From: Faecalibacterium sp. CAG:1138
GTDB lineage: Bacteria; Bacillota; Clostridia; Christensenellales; CAG-917
DNA length: 64,000 bases
Assembly: GCA_000434675.1 (NCBI GenBank)
Contig: HF988646.1
Location: 12,763-76,762 of the forward strand
Direction of reading: 5' to 3'
Shown here: positions 8,910-17,711 of the stretch, in pieces
How the letters are laid out: each line of letters opens with the position of its first letter
How positions within the stretch are numbered: position 1 is the first letter of the stretch
Program-made: the position numbers and the translations under genes
Notes under the pieces: generated by a model
Database searches by the model: none
What the model was told of the DNA's origin: nothing
What the model saw: only the letters and a program-made list of their open reading frames with translations

Positions 8910-9618
8910 ATGAACAAAATTTCAAAAACAATCTTATTTTCGTTGGCGTTTTTTCTGATGTCAAGCTTGACGGCATACGTCCTGAAATTTCTCCCCGAGC
9001 AGTCGTTTTGGTGCTATTTCGGCTCGGCAACCGCCGTTTTGGCCGGGGGGGGGGTGCTTTTATGGCCGCAAAAAACTGGCCGTGGGAGCCGTCCTTTTAT
9101 GGCCGCTTAAGGGCAAAGGGAAAGCCAAGCTTTCGGTGTTTTTCATAAACGCCGTGGCAATGGGAGTGTATCTCCGTTCTTGGTATAAGCTGAGGGGGCT
9201 GGAAAATTCGCTTTGGGTACTTTTGTTGGTGGCCGTCGCCGCCGCGGCAGTTTTGACGGGGTACGCTTTGCTCATAAAAATCTGCGTTCTGCGCTTGCAT
9301 TACAAGTGGTTTTTGTTGACGTTTTGCGTTTTGGGGCTTGCAGGGTACGTTACGCTTCTTATTCTTACCAAAACCGCATGGCTCTCCACCTTCGGATTTT
9401 ACGGAATTTTGGTGATTGCCTTCATTTTGTCGCTTTCTGAGAAGGAAACGAACGCCGATTCTTATTTCAATCACTTGGTTCTGGCGTCTTACAGCATAAT
9501 CGTTTGCGCGGTCATAATTTTGATTATAGCCTTGGAGGGCGACTTTGACGTGGCAGATTTCGACTTCGCGGTTGAGGCTCCCGACGCTGCCAAAAAAGAA
9601 AAGAAGCCTAAAGCGTAA
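8910..9618 (+). CDS. Membrane protein gene, out of frame at a G10 tract (phase-variable candidate)
   Basis: Translation starts at MNKISKTILFSLAFF and reaches a run of ten G at 9045-9054. In the sequence as given the frame after the run stops at TAA 9108-9110 after 66 residues. With nine (or twelve) G the frame continues without interruption through GRKKLAVGAVLLWPLKGK to the stop at 9618, about 235 residues with several hydrophobic segments (for example SLWVLLLVAVAAAAVL, FLLTFCVLGLAGYVTLL, FYGILVIAFILSL, YSIIVCAVIILIIAL) and an acidic-then-lysine-rich tail. The length and composition on both sides of the run fit a single gene. It has its own promoter. No family recognised. The tract could be a real slippage switch or a sequencing/assembly error. 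Confidence 0.72.
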
Positions 9619-9676
9619 CGACGAAATACGGCGTTTACGATTAAATTAACGACCTTAAAAGCTGTTTTGTGTCAAC

Positions 9677-9730
9677 AATAGCAGTCTGTTTCCCTGCCGA
9701 AAAACGGTGCGGCAATAGGTTGCTATTTTT
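9677..9730 (+). terminator. Terminator after the G10 membrane-protein gene
   Basis: AATAGCA (9677-9683) pairs with TGCTATT (9721-9727) around an inner CTGCCG/CGGCA stem, followed by a long T-run. Confidence 0.65.
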
Positions 9731-9748
9731 TTTAAGCTGTGTTATAAT
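9720..9748 (+). promoter_or_regulatory. Promoter of the PAP2 gene
   Basis: TTGCTA at 9720-9725 and TATAAT at 9743-9748, 17-bp spacer. The -35 lies inside the preceding terminator stem. Confidence 0.5.
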
Positions 9749-9778
9749 TGAAATAAACTTTATACTATGGAGGAAATT

Positions 9779-10801
9779 ATGGAACAACGAATGAGTCTGA
9801 AAACCAAAACCGTTTTGGCCGTATGCCTGTTCTTGCTTGTGTTCGGCTCGCTTGCCGTCTGGACGGCGGTTACAGACGTCGATCTCGAAATCAGCAAAAT
9901 TCTCACTAAAGACGCATTGCCGAAGGGCAAATATTTTGCAACGGCCGACAATTTTGCCGGAAGCTTCGGTCTGTTTTTCGAAGCAGTCGGCAGCAGTCCT
10001 ATCTATATGATGATAACCTTAGCCGCAACGATAATGTTCTGGTTCGTTCTGCGGCTGGAAAACGGCAAGGACACTCTCAACAAAATTCTGGCAGTCGTGC
10101 TTGCTTTCGGCGCGTTTGCGGGATTGTTCCTTTACATAAGCGACATTATGAAATATCTCGGCGATGCGGCAAACACCGAATTCACCGATCATCTTTACGT
10201 CAAAGCGATGTCCGCGTCGGTTGCGGCGCTCATGACTGTGTGCCTGCTGTTTGCATGGAAAAACGTCAAACCTGAAAACAACAAGCAGCTTGCAAAAATG
10301 TCTGCGGTCATCGTATGCTGCGTGTTCTGCTATCTTTTGGTCAGCCTCATAAAGACTCCTGTCGGCAGAGCCAGGTTCAGAGCCATGAACTATCTTTTTG
10401 GTGGCGACGATTTCTCGCTGTTCACCAGATGGATTAAAGCCAACGGAGCAAGGGATCTTCTCACCGAAGCGCAGGGCGTTGCCGTTCACGACAGCTGCAA
10501 GAGCTTCCCGAGCGGACATACCTACAGCGCGGCGACCGTTTACGTGTTGCTCGGTCTTCCGCACCTGTTCCCGTTCTGGAACAAAAAATTGCCGAAAACT
10601 CTTCTTTGGGTTTGCACGATAGGCTACACGGCGCTGGTTGCGATAAGCCGCATTATGGTTGGCGCGCACTATTTTTCCGACGTTCTTTTCGGCGGAACTT
10701 TCTGCTTCATCTTCGCCATCGTGTTCCGTGAGATATTCGTCTGCAAGGGCTCGCATTTCTATGCGGTGTTCCCGAAGCTGAAAAAAGCAAAAGCCGAATA
10801 A
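9779..10801 (+). CDS. PAP2-superfamily membrane phosphatase
   Basis: A polytopic membrane protein of 340 residues carrying the three phosphatidic-acid-phosphatase/haloperoxidase motifs: KTPVGRARFR (motif 1, Lys/Arg), SCKSFPSGHTYSA (motif 2, catalytic His), and SRIMVGAHYFSDVLFG (motif 3, nucleophilic His and Asp). Several hydrophobic segments surround them. Likely dephosphorylates lipid phosphates such as undecaprenyl pyrophosphate or phosphatidic acid at the outer membrane face; which one cannot be told. The start MEQRMSLK is chosen because GGAGGAAA lies just before it; the ATG inside that site is not used. Confidence 0.88.
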   Translation: MEQRMSLKTKTVLAVCLFLLVFGSLAVWTAVTDVDLEISKILTKDALPKGKYFATADNFAGSFGLFFEAVGSSPIYMMITLAATIMFWFVLRLENGKDTLNKILAVVLAFGAFAGLFLYISDIMKYLGDAANTEFTDHLYVKAMSASVAALMTVCLLFAWKNVKPENNKQLAKMSAVIVCCVFCYLLVSLIKTPVGRARFRAMNYLFGGDDFSLFTRWIKANGARDLLTEAQGVAVHDSCKSFPSGHTYSAATVYVLLGLPHLFPFWNKKLPKTLLWVCTIGYTALVAISRIMVGAHYFSDVLFGGTFCFIFAIVFREIFVCKGSHFYAVFPKLKKAKAE

Positions 10802-10820
10802 GCTTAAACTATTTACCGAC

Positions 10821-10854
10821 AAAAAAACCACCGAATAATTTCGGTGGTTTTTTT
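10821..10854 (+). terminator. Bidirectional terminator between PAP2 and spoVG
   Basis: AAACCACCGAA / TTCGGTGGTTT stem with A-run on the left and T-run on the right, so it can end both converging transcripts. Confidence 0.85.
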
Positions 10855-10895
10855 ATGGGGATTATTAAAACAATGAAATTTGCTGATTTGTAATT

Positions 10896-11168
10896 TTACT
10901 CCTGCGGCGCGGCAAGCGCTTCTTTGTAGGCTGCGAGGATTTTGTTTTTCAATTCTTCGCGAATTTCCGAATTGATCGGATGCGCAATATCCTTAAATTC
11001 GCCGTCCGGAGTTTTTCGGGAAGGCATTGCGATGAAGTCGCCGTCTTGGCCTGAGATAATCTTGATGTCGTGCACTGCAAAGCAGTCGTCAATTATGATG
11101 GACGCAACGGCTTTGAGCTTGGTGTCGTCCTTTTTGATAAGTCTAATTCTGATGTCGGAAATCTTCAT
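10896..11168 (-). CDS. spoVG: SpoVG, RNA/DNA-binding regulator
   Basis: A 90-residue protein with the family's highly conserved core: MKISDIRIRLI, KAVASIIIDDCFAVHDIKII, FIAMPSRKT, and DIAHPINSEIREEL. SpoVG binds nucleic acid and modulates septation and sporulation genes in Bacillota; it also occurs in non-sporing members, so it does not prove sporulation. AAAGGAG lies before the ATG. Monocistronic by context. Confidence 0.96.
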   Translation of the reverse strand: MKISDIRIRLIKKDDTKLKAVASIIIDDCFAVHDIKIISGQDGDFIAMPSRKTPDGEFKDIAHPINSEIREELKNKILAAYKEALAAPQE

Positions 11169-11323
11169 ACGTTAAACTCCTTTCATTTTTTAACATCTAC
11201 ATTTTAGCACCAAAAAATACCTCTTGCATTAAAATATTCTTAAAAACAAGACAAATCTCCCGTAAGTGTAGAAAATCGGAAGACTTTCCGCACCTACCAT
11301 GCGTGCGCACAATATAATAGAGC

Positions 11324-12658
11324 ATGGCAAGGATACATTTCGTAGGCGCCGGCGGCGCAAGCATGAGCGTTTTGATGCAAATAGAAAGCGAGCTCGGACA
11401 TTTGGTTACCGGGAGCGACAGAAAGGACGGCGAAAGGCTTCAAAAACTTAAAGCCGCGGGCTACGACGTTTACGTCGGGCATAATCCGGAATACGCGCGC
11501 CGCGCAGACGAAGTGGTCTTTACCGGCGCGGCAAAAATCACCGATCCCGAAATTTCGGCCGCGGCCTGGGCAAACGTAAAAACGGTCGAGCGCGGCGAGT
11601 TTCTGGCGGACGTCTGCGACAATTTCAAAAAAACCGTGGCCGTTTCCGGAACGCACGGCAAAACCACCGTAACCGCGCTTCTTTCGGAATGTTTCAAAAA
11701 CGCAGGCAAAAAATTCTGCGCGCACGTCGGCGGCGAAGTGAACGGCTTTTCCGGAGGTTTTTTCTTTTCGGGCACCGACTATATGCTGACGGAAGCCTGC
11801 GAATACCGAAAAAGTTTTTTGCATCTTAAGCCTTTGGTCGCAGTCGTTTTGAACGTCGAACCCGACCACTCCGACACCTACAAAACGAAGCGTGAGCTTG
11901 AGGACGCGTTTTTTGATTTTGCAAACAAAACCTTGGCCGCGGGCGGCACGCTGGTCGTTTCGGACGAAGTGAAAATTTCTCGTATGCAAGCTTGCGCAAG
12001 TGAAAAAGTGATGACGTACGGCTTTGAAAAAACGTCAAGCGTGTACGCCGAAAACGTCTGCGAAAAAGGCGGCTTCACCGAATTTGACGTGTGGTTCTAC
12101 GGCAGGTTTTACGGCCGCGTCAAAAGCTGTCTGCACGGATTGCACAACGTTATGAATGCGCTTGCGCTGATATGTGTATGTGCGCACGAACAGATAGATA
12201 AACGTGCCGTTATGCACACTTTAACATATTTTTCAGGCGTCAAGTGCAGATATGAACATATATGCGAAGTGCGTGGAAATATGGTCGTATCGGACTATGC
12301 GCATCACCCCACTGAAATAAGATCGGTGATTTCGGTTGCAAAAGAAACGGGGAAAAAGATAGCCGTATATTTTCAGCCGCACACCTACTCCAGAACCGCC
12401 GCGCTTTTTGACGAATTCGTTGCCGCGCTTTGTATGGCCGACGAGGTGAATCTGGTGAAAACTTATTCGGCGAGGGAAACGGAAAGCGACGGCAAAAACG
12501 AAACCGATCTTTATCTTGCGCTTCCCGAGGGCAAACGCCGCAAGCGCTTCGACAGCGTAGAGGAGGCGGCCGAGGACATAAAAAATCTGCCCGCTTCAAG
12601 CCGTCTGGTGCTGACGGTTGGCGCGGGCGACATAACCGAAATAAAAAAATATCTATAA
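11324..12658 (+). CDS. murC: UDP-N-acetylmuramate-L-alanine ligase
   Basis: Adds L-alanine to UDP-MurNAc in peptidoglycan synthesis. HFVGAGGASMSVL is the N-terminal UDP-binding glycine motif (GIGGxGMS-like), VSGTHGKTTVTALL near residue 108 is the Mur-ligase ATP loop, NVEPDHSDTY the central-domain motif, and SDYAHHPTEI the C-terminal ligase motif. Length 444 is normal. No ribosome-binding site is seen; the ATG starts six bases after a TATAAT, so the transcript may be leaderless. A terminator lies just past the stop. Confidence 0.93.
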   Translation: MARIHFVGAGGASMSVLMQIESELGHLVTGSDRKDGERLQKLKAAGYDVYVGHNPEYARRADEVVFTGAAKITDPEISAAAWANVKTVERGEFLADVCDNFKKTVAVSGTHGKTTVTALLSECFKNAGKKFCAHVGGEVNGFSGGFFFSGTDYMLTEACEYRKSFLHLKPLVAVVLNVEPDHSDTYKTKRELEDAFFDFANKTLAAGGTLVVSDEVKISRMQACASEKVMTYGFEKTSSVYAENVCEKGGFTEFDVWFYGRFYGRVKSCLHGLHNVMNALALICVCAHEQIDKRAVMHTLTYFSGVKCRYEHICEVRGNMVVSDYAHHPTEIRSVISVAKETGKKIAVYFQPHTYSRTAALFDEFVAALCMADEVNLVKTYSARETESDGKNETDLYLALPEGKRRKRFDSVEEAAEDIKNLPASSRLVLTVGAGDITEIKKYL

Positions 12659-12660
12659 AA

Positions 12661-12688
12661 AATCCACCGCTTTTTGCGGTGGACAGTT
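12661..12688 (-). terminator. Terminator between murC and the dehydrogenase gene
   Basis: TCCACCGC (12663-12670) pairs with GCGGTGGA (12676-12683). The A-run on the left makes the T-run on the minus strand, so it mainly ends the minus-strand dehydrogenase gene and may also serve murC. Confidence 0.75.
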
Positions 12689-13699
12689 TCAGCATTTGAC
12701 GACCACTTTTTGATACGGAATTCTCGTTTCCACTTCCGCAAGCTCCTGAAACTTTCTCGGAACGTCCTCGAATTCTATTTCGACGTCCACGAGTCCGTCG
12801 GTCTTTATTGCGCGGTTTGCCAGAAGGTTGATGGCGGAATAAAACTCGCCGTAGCCGTTTTTGACGCCGATGACGGAAAGCTGTTTTTCCAGAATGTCGC
12901 AAAGGTTGAAATTGACGGTTTCGTTTTCGAGGTGATGCCCCACCACCACGACGGTGCCCGTTTCCTTGGTTATGGCGGTGGCGTAGTTAGGGCTCATGCC
13001 GCCGCGGATTTCGTAAACGCAGTATTCGGCCATTTCGCCGCCGGTGATTTCCTTGATTCTGTCGCCGACGTTGGCGCTTGTCGGGTTGACGGTGTAGTAA
13101 ACGCCGTAGCTTTGCGCAAGGTCGAGCTTGGACTGATCGGTGTCGATGAGCACTGGAACTATCTGATAATACAAAGCCAGCTGCGCAATGATGTTGCCGA
13201 TTGTGTTCGCGCCCAAAATGGTGATATATTGCCCTTTTTCGACGTGCAGCGCTTCGATGACCTTGATGCCGAGGGCAATGTATTCGGTGAAAAGAGCGGC
13301 GCTGTCGGAAACGCCTTCGGGAAGAATGTAGGCCTTTTCGTGCGGAACGGTTACGAAATCGCACAGAAAACCGTCGGTGTCCAGCCCCATGATTTTGACG
13401 TCCGGAGCAAGCACTCTCTTTTTGTTATAGGTTGTGTCGGGATCCATTTCGTACGGATACAAAACGACGCGTTCGCCTTTTTGCAGGCCGGCAAGCTCGC
13501 TGCCTTCGCTGATTTGTCCCACCGCGCTCATCACGGGGACAATCGGAAACATAGCGTTGCCCTGACCTTTGTAAAGTTCGAGATCGGTGCAGGCGAGAGC
13601 CGCCTTGTTGACCTTGACTTTAACTTCGCCCGAGTCAACCGTGCCGTCCTTTTCCACCAGACGAAATTCACCTTTTGAAACAATTTGCCAAGCTTTCAT
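12689..13699 (-). CDS. Medium-chain (zinc-type) alcohol dehydrogenase family protein
   Basis: A 336-residue MDR protein: GroES-like N-terminal half with ALACTDLELYKGQ (candidate catalytic-zinc Cys) and a Rossmann half beginning ITILGANTIGNIIAQLAL, then VLIDTDQSKLDLAQSYG. The structural-zinc Cys cluster is absent, as in several sorbitol/threonine-dehydrogenase-like subfamilies. MKAWQIVSKGEF start is set by AAGGGGAT upstream. Isolated, with its own terminator, so the substrate cannot be inferred. Confidence 0.82.
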   Translation of the reverse strand: MKAWQIVSKGEFRLVEKDGTVDSGEVKVKVNKAALACTDLELYKGQGNAMFPIVPVMSAVGQISEGSELAGLQKGERVVLYPYEMDPDTTYNKKRVLAPDVKIMGLDTDGFLCDFVTVPHEKAYILPEGVSDSAALFTEYIALGIKVIEALHVEKGQYITILGANTIGNIIAQLALYYQIVPVLIDTDQSKLDLAQSYGVYYTVNPTSANVGDRIKEITGGEMAEYCVYEIRGGMSPNYATAITKETGTVVVVGHHLENETVNFNLCDILEKQLSVIGVKNGYGEFYSAINLLANRAIKTDGLVDVEIEFEDVPRKFQELAEVETRIPYQKVVVKC

Positions 13700-13830
13700 A
13701 TAAATCCCCTTCGGCTTAAATTTCGGAACCAGTTTATTATAACACACCTTCCGCGCTTTGTAAACGGATAAACGGAAGTTCTTAAAAAAAATAAATTTGC
13801 AAAAATTTTCGGAAAACGGGGCGTTTTTTG

Positions 13831-13859
13831 TTGACTAATAGTTTATTTATTCCTATAAT
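13831..13859 (+). promoter_or_regulatory. Promoter of rpmE
   Basis: TTGACT at 13831-13836 and TATAAT at 13854-13859, 17-bp spacer. The leader to the rpmE ATG is about 50 bases. Confidence 0.75.
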
Positions 13860-13916
13860 TAATAAGCAAAATTGTGTAACTAAGCGCGGCCTAGGGCGGC
13901 GCAAACGGAGGTAAAA

Positions 13917-14126
13917 ATGCAAGAGAAAATTCATCCGGATTATCATGAGGTTACCGTGCAATGCGCATGCGGTGCTACGTTCAAAACCGGTACCACCAAA
14001 AAAACCGACGTGATCAAAGTTGAAATCTGCAGCAACTGTCACCCGTACTTCACCGGCAAGCAGAAACTGGTTGATACCGGCGGTCGTGTTGACAAGTTCA
14101 AGAAACGTTATAATCTTGACAAATAA
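13917..14126 (+). CDS. rpmE: 50S ribosomal protein L31 (zinc-ribbon form)
   Basis: 69 residues beginning MQEKIHPDYHEVTVQCACGATF. CxC at residues 17-19 and CSNCHPYFTGKQK give the four-cysteine C+ zinc-binding type. GGAGG precedes the ATG. It heads the conserved clostridial order rpmE, DUF1385, prmC, prfA. Confidence 0.96.
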   Translation: MQEKIHPDYHEVTVQCACGATFKTGTTKKTDVIKVEICSNCHPYFTGKQKLVDTGGRVDKFKKRYNLDK

Positions 14127-14142
14127 CTAAAAAACAACGAAG

Positions 14143-14175
14143 TGCAGAGTTTTACGCTATAACTCTGCATTTTTT
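14143..14175 (+). terminator. Terminator after rpmE
   Basis: TGCAGAGTT / AACTCTGCA stem with a 9-base loop and TTTTTT. It sits before the fusion gene and may be leaky, as no new promoter is obvious. Confidence 0.8.
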
Positions 14176-14197
14176 GTGTTCAGAAACGGAGTAAACT

Positions 14198-15988
14198 TTG
14201 AAAAAAAACGTTGTTTCCAAAATCGGCGGGCAGGCGGTTATGGAAGGCGTCATGATGCGCGGCGAGCGTAGCATGGCAACGGCAGTCCGTAACGCTGCGG
14301 GCGAAATCACCGTCGAAAGCAAAAGGTTCAAAGATACCAAGCAAAAAAGGCTTTTTTCAAAAATACCGGTCGTGCGCGGAGTTATCAACTTCGTGCAGAT
14401 GATGTACGTGGGCGTTGGCATAACCCTTCGTTCGGCGGAGGTTGCCGGCGAGGACTACGAGCCGTCCGCGTTCGAAAAAAAGCTTTCCGAAAAAACCGGC
14501 GTCGACATCATGAAGGTGGCGATGGGTTTTTCCGTGGTTTTGGGCATACTTCTGGCGGTTGCGCTGTTCGTGGTGCTTCCGGAATTTCTGGTGGGGCTTC
14601 TTTTTAAAATCCCGGCGCTTGCCTCGTGGCCGGTGTGGGTTATGAACCTTCTGACCGGATTCGTGAGGATAGGCATTTTCGTGGCGTATATCGCAGGCTG
14701 CGCAAAGGTTCCGGAAGTTAAAAGGCTGTTTATGTATCACGGGGCGGAGCACAAAACCATCAACTGCTTCGAGCACGGCGAGGAGCTGACGGTGGAGAAC
14801 GTGCAAAAGTATTCCACCAAGCACAAACGTTGCGGCACCACTTTTTTGTTTTTGGTTATGCTTGTCAGCATACTGGTTTTCAGCGTCGCAACCTACGTTC
14901 TCGGCGAAATCGGACTGGACGCAACCAAGATATGGCTCAGAACCTTGTGCAAAATCGCGCTGCTTCCGATAGTGGCGGGTTTAAGCTACGAACTTTTGAA
15001 AATTCTTGCAAAATTCGACAATCCGATATGCAACGCCATAAGGGCGCCGGGTATGTGGCTGCAAAAGCTCACCACCCGCCAGCCCGATGACGATATGGTC
15101 GAGGTTGCCATTGCGGCGTTCAGAACCGTTCAGAATATGGACGCCGACGAAACCTTCCCGACCGAAAAATTCACCATAAAGCTGCCGTACAAAACGGCGA
15201 GAGAAAAACTTGAAAAAATTCTGCCGGCGAGCGAGTTCGAAACCTCCGACGTCGACTGGATTTTGTGCGACGTTCTGAAGGTGAAGCGCAGCGAATTGCC
15301 GCTTCAAAAATACGTTGACGAAGAACATCTGAAAAAAGCCGAAAAGCTTGCAAAGGAACGCGCGACGCATCGTCCGCTTCAGTACGTTTTGGGCTATCAG
15401 GATTTCTACGGTCAGAAAATAACCGTGTCCGAAGGCGTTCTGGTGCCTCGTCCCGAAACGGAGATTCTGGCCAAACTCACGGCCGAAATCGCCGAAAACA
15501 AGAAGGTTTTGGATCTTTGCACGGGCAGCGGAGCAATCGCCGTGGCTGTCAAAAAGCTGTGTCCTGCAGCAGACGTAACCGCGTCCGACGTAAGCGAAAA
15601 AGCTTTGGAAATTGCTTCCTACAACGCAAGCCTTAACGACGCCGAAGTCAAATTCGTGCTTTCCGACGTTTTCGCGAACGTCGTGGAAAAATACGACGTC
15701 ATCGTTTCCAATCCGCCGTATATTCCGACTGCCGACATCGAAAAACTGGACAAAGAAGTCAAGGATTTCGAGCCGAAAATCGCGCTTGACGGCGGCGCGG
15801 ACGGCCTGGAATTTTATCGTGAAATCGCAAAAGGCGTCAAGGAGCATTTAACCGACGGCGGCACCTTGCTTCTGGAGTTCGGAATCGGGCAGGAAAACGC
15901 CCTCACGGACATATTCAAAGAGGTTTTTTCCGACGTTCGGACGGTCAGGGACTTTCAGGACGTTCCTCGCATACTCATCTTGAAATAG
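14198..15988 (+). CDS. prmC: Fusion: DUF1385 membrane protein + PrmC release-factor methyltransferase
   Basis: One 596-residue frame joins two proteins usually made by neighbouring genes. Residues 1 to ~300 are DUF1385 (YqhQ-like): GGQAVMEGVMMRG, hydrophobic segments such as FSVVLGILLAVALFVVLPEF, and YHGAEHKTINCFEHGEELT. From about residue 325 it is PrmC, which methylates the GGQ glutamine of release factors: RPLQYVLGYQDFYG, VPRPETE, AdoMet loop VLDLCTGSGAIAV, catalytic VSNPPYI and FEPKIALDGG. No stop or internal start signal separates them. Start is TTG with CGGAG 6 bases before; no ATG start with a site is available upstream. The substrate gene prfA follows 9 bases later. Confidence 0.9.
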   Translation: MKKNVVSKIGGQAVMEGVMMRGERSMATAVRNAAGEITVESKRFKDTKQKRLFSKIPVVRGVINFVQMMYVGVGITLRSAEVAGEDYEPSAFEKKLSEKTGVDIMKVAMGFSVVLGILLAVALFVVLPEFLVGLLFKIPALASWPVWVMNLLTGFVRIGIFVAYIAGCAKVPEVKRLFMYHGAEHKTINCFEHGEELTVENVQKYSTKHKRCGTTFLFLVMLVSILVFSVATYVLGEIGLDATKIWLRTLCKIALLPIVAGLSYELLKILAKFDNPICNAIRAPGMWLQKLTTRQPDDDMVEVAIAAFRTVQNMDADETFPTEKFTIKLPYKTAREKLEKILPASEFETSDVDWILCDVLKVKRSELPLQKYVDEEHLKKAEKLAKERATHRPLQYVLGYQDFYGQKITVSEGVLVPRPETEILAKLTAEIAENKKVLDLCTGSGAIAVAVKKLCPAADVTASDVSEKALEIASYNASLNDAEVKFVLSDVFANVVEKYDVIVSNPPYIPTADIEKLDKEVKDFEPKIALDGGADGLEFYREIAKGVKEHLTDGGTLLLEFGIGQENALTDIFKEVFSDVRTVRDFQDVPRILILK

Positions 15989-15997
15989 GAGAATTTT

Positions 15998-17065
15998 ATG
16001 TTTGAAAAACTGAAACTTATGAAAGAAAGGTTCGCCTATCTTACCGACGAAATTTCCAAGCCGGAGGTTATCGCCGACAGAGAGCTTTGGCAGAAACTCG
16101 TCAAGGAGCATTCGGACCTGGAAACGGTAATCGAAAAATACGACGAATACCTTGCCGCGGAAAAGTCGTTTGAGGAAGCGAAGGAGCTTTTGTCCTCGGG
16201 CGACGACGAGCTTAAGGAGCTTGCCAAGGCGGAATTCGAGGAATACAAGGAAAAAATGGAGCAGCTCACCGGCGAACTCAAAATTTTGCTTTTGCCGAAG
16301 GATCCTAACGACGGCAAAAACGTCGTTATCGAAGTGAGAGCGGGTGCCGGCGGCGAAGAAGCGGGGCTTTTCGGCGCGGAGCTGGTCAGAATGTACAAGC
16401 GTTACGCCGAAAGACATCGCTGGGGAGTTGAGGACGTAACCACCAACGTCACGGATCTCGGCGGCGTAAAAGAAGTGTCTTTTTTGGTGAAAGGCAACGG
16501 CGCCTACAGCAAGCTTAAGTTTGAAAGCGGCGTTCACAGAGTTCAGAGAGTGCCGGAAACCGAAAGTCAGGGCAGGGTTCACACCTCAACCGCAACGGTG
16601 GCCGTGCTTCCGGAGGCAGAGGACGTTGAAGTTCAGATAGACGAAAAGGATCTCAAAATCGACAGATTCCGTTCGGGCGGCGCAGGCGGTCAGCACGTCA
16701 ACAAAACCGAGTCTGCCATAAGGATAACCCACCTTCCGACAGGCATCGTGGTCGTTTGCGAGGACGAAAGAAGCCAGATCAAAAACTACGAGAAGGCCAT
16801 GAAAATCCTGAAGACTCGCCTTTACGATCACTTTCAGACCATGGCCACCAAGGCCATCACCGACAAAAGGTCGGCGCAGATCGGAACGGGCGACAGAAGC
16901 GAACGTATCCGCACCTACAATTTCCCTCAGGGGCGTGTTTCCGATCACCGCATAGGGCTTACGCTCTACAGTCTGGGGACGTTTATGGACGGAGATCTGG
17001 ACGAGATGATCGAAGCGCTTCAAATCGCAAATCAGAATGCTCAACTCACCTCAATCGACGAATAA
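15998..17065 (+). CDS. prfA: Peptide chain release factor 1
   Basis: 355-residue RF1. The peptidyl-hydrolysis motif is RSGGAGGQHVNKTES near residue 230, and the stop-codon-reading PxT motif appears as PET in VQRVPETESQGR (PAT in the E. coli protein), indicating UAA/UAG recognition rather than RF2. AGGAG precedes the ATG and it is cotranscribed with prmC, its modifying enzyme. Confidence 0.97.
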   Translation: MFEKLKLMKERFAYLTDEISKPEVIADRELWQKLVKEHSDLETVIEKYDEYLAAEKSFEEAKELLSSGDDELKELAKAEFEEYKEKMEQLTGELKILLLPKDPNDGKNVVIEVRAGAGGEEAGLFGAELVRMYKRYAERHRWGVEDVTTNVTDLGGVKEVSFLVKGNGAYSKLKFESGVHRVQRVPETESQGRVHTSTATVAVLPEAEDVEVQIDEKDLKIDRFRSGGAGGQHVNKTESAIRITHLPTGIVVVCEDERSQIKNYEKAMKILKTRLYDHFQTMATKAITDKRSAQIGTGDRSERIRTYNFPQGRVSDHRIGLTLYSLGTFMDGDLDEMIEALQIANQNAQLTSIDE

Positions 17066-17091
17066 ACCTCATATTTTGTCAACTAAAAGGC

Positions 17092-17123
17092 AAAACGGCT
17101 TGCAGCTTTGCGGCCGTTTTTTT
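17092..17123 (+). terminator. Terminator after prfA
   Basis: AAAACGGC / GCCGTTTT stem followed by more T residues. Confidence 0.7.
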
Positions 17124-17229
17124 CGTTCGGAAAATCTTTTTCGATAAGGCCGCGCGAAAAATTGCCGTTTGCACTTTTTCGGCAAAATGCGAAAGCTTCG
17201 GAAAAAGTCGAAAGTTTTTCGAAAACCTG

Positions 17230-17258
17230 TTGAAATATTGAAAAATAACTGCTATAAT
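17230..17258 (+). promoter_or_regulatory. Promoter of the small P-loop gene
   Basis: TTGAAA at 17230-17235 and TATAAT at 17253-17258, 17-bp spacer. Confidence 0.6.
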
Positions 17259-17294
17259 ATACGTAATAAACTTTAACATGGAGGTACGTTCACA

Positions 17295-17702
17295 ATGGTC
17301 AAAATTGTTTACGGTGCAAAAGGAAGCGGCAAAACCAAAAGGATAATCGATATGGCAAACGAAAGTATCGAATCCGCTGCGGGAAATATCGTTTTCATCA
17401 CCGACACGAACAGATATATGTTTGACGTGAAGTATCAGATTCGCGCGCTCAACGTAACCGAACACAAAATTTTCGACGAGGAAGCTCTCATCGGTTTCAT
17501 AAAAGGTCTTATCGCGGGCAATCACGACATCAGCCTCATCTATATCGACGGCGCGCATCGCATTGCCAAAAAGGACATTTCCGAAATGCAGTCTTTCTAC
17601 GACGCACTGGAAGAAATTTCCCAAAATCAGAAGGTCGATTTCGTCGTATGCGTAAGCTCCGATCTTCCTGAAATGCCTGAATTTTTGAAAAAATATCTCT
17701 GA
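17295..17702 (+). CDS. Small P-loop NTPase of unknown function
   Basis: 135 residues. Walker A is GAKGSGKTKR at residues 8-17, and a Walker B-like ISLIYIDGAHR lies near residue 80, so it probably binds a nucleotide. It lacks helicase or ABC signatures and is far too short for a motor protein; similar short clostridial proteins are often loosely labelled twitching-motility ATPases, which nothing here supports. GGAGG precedes the ATG. It lies 9 bases upstream of thrC. Confidence 0.75.
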   Translation: MVKIVYGAKGSGKTKRIIDMANESIESAAGNIVFITDTNRYMFDVKYQIRALNVTEHKIFDEEALIGFIKGLIAGNHDISLIYIDGAHRIAKKDISEMQSFYDALEEISQNQKVDFVVCVSSDLPEMPEFLKKYL

Positions 17703-17711
17703 TCGTTTAAC

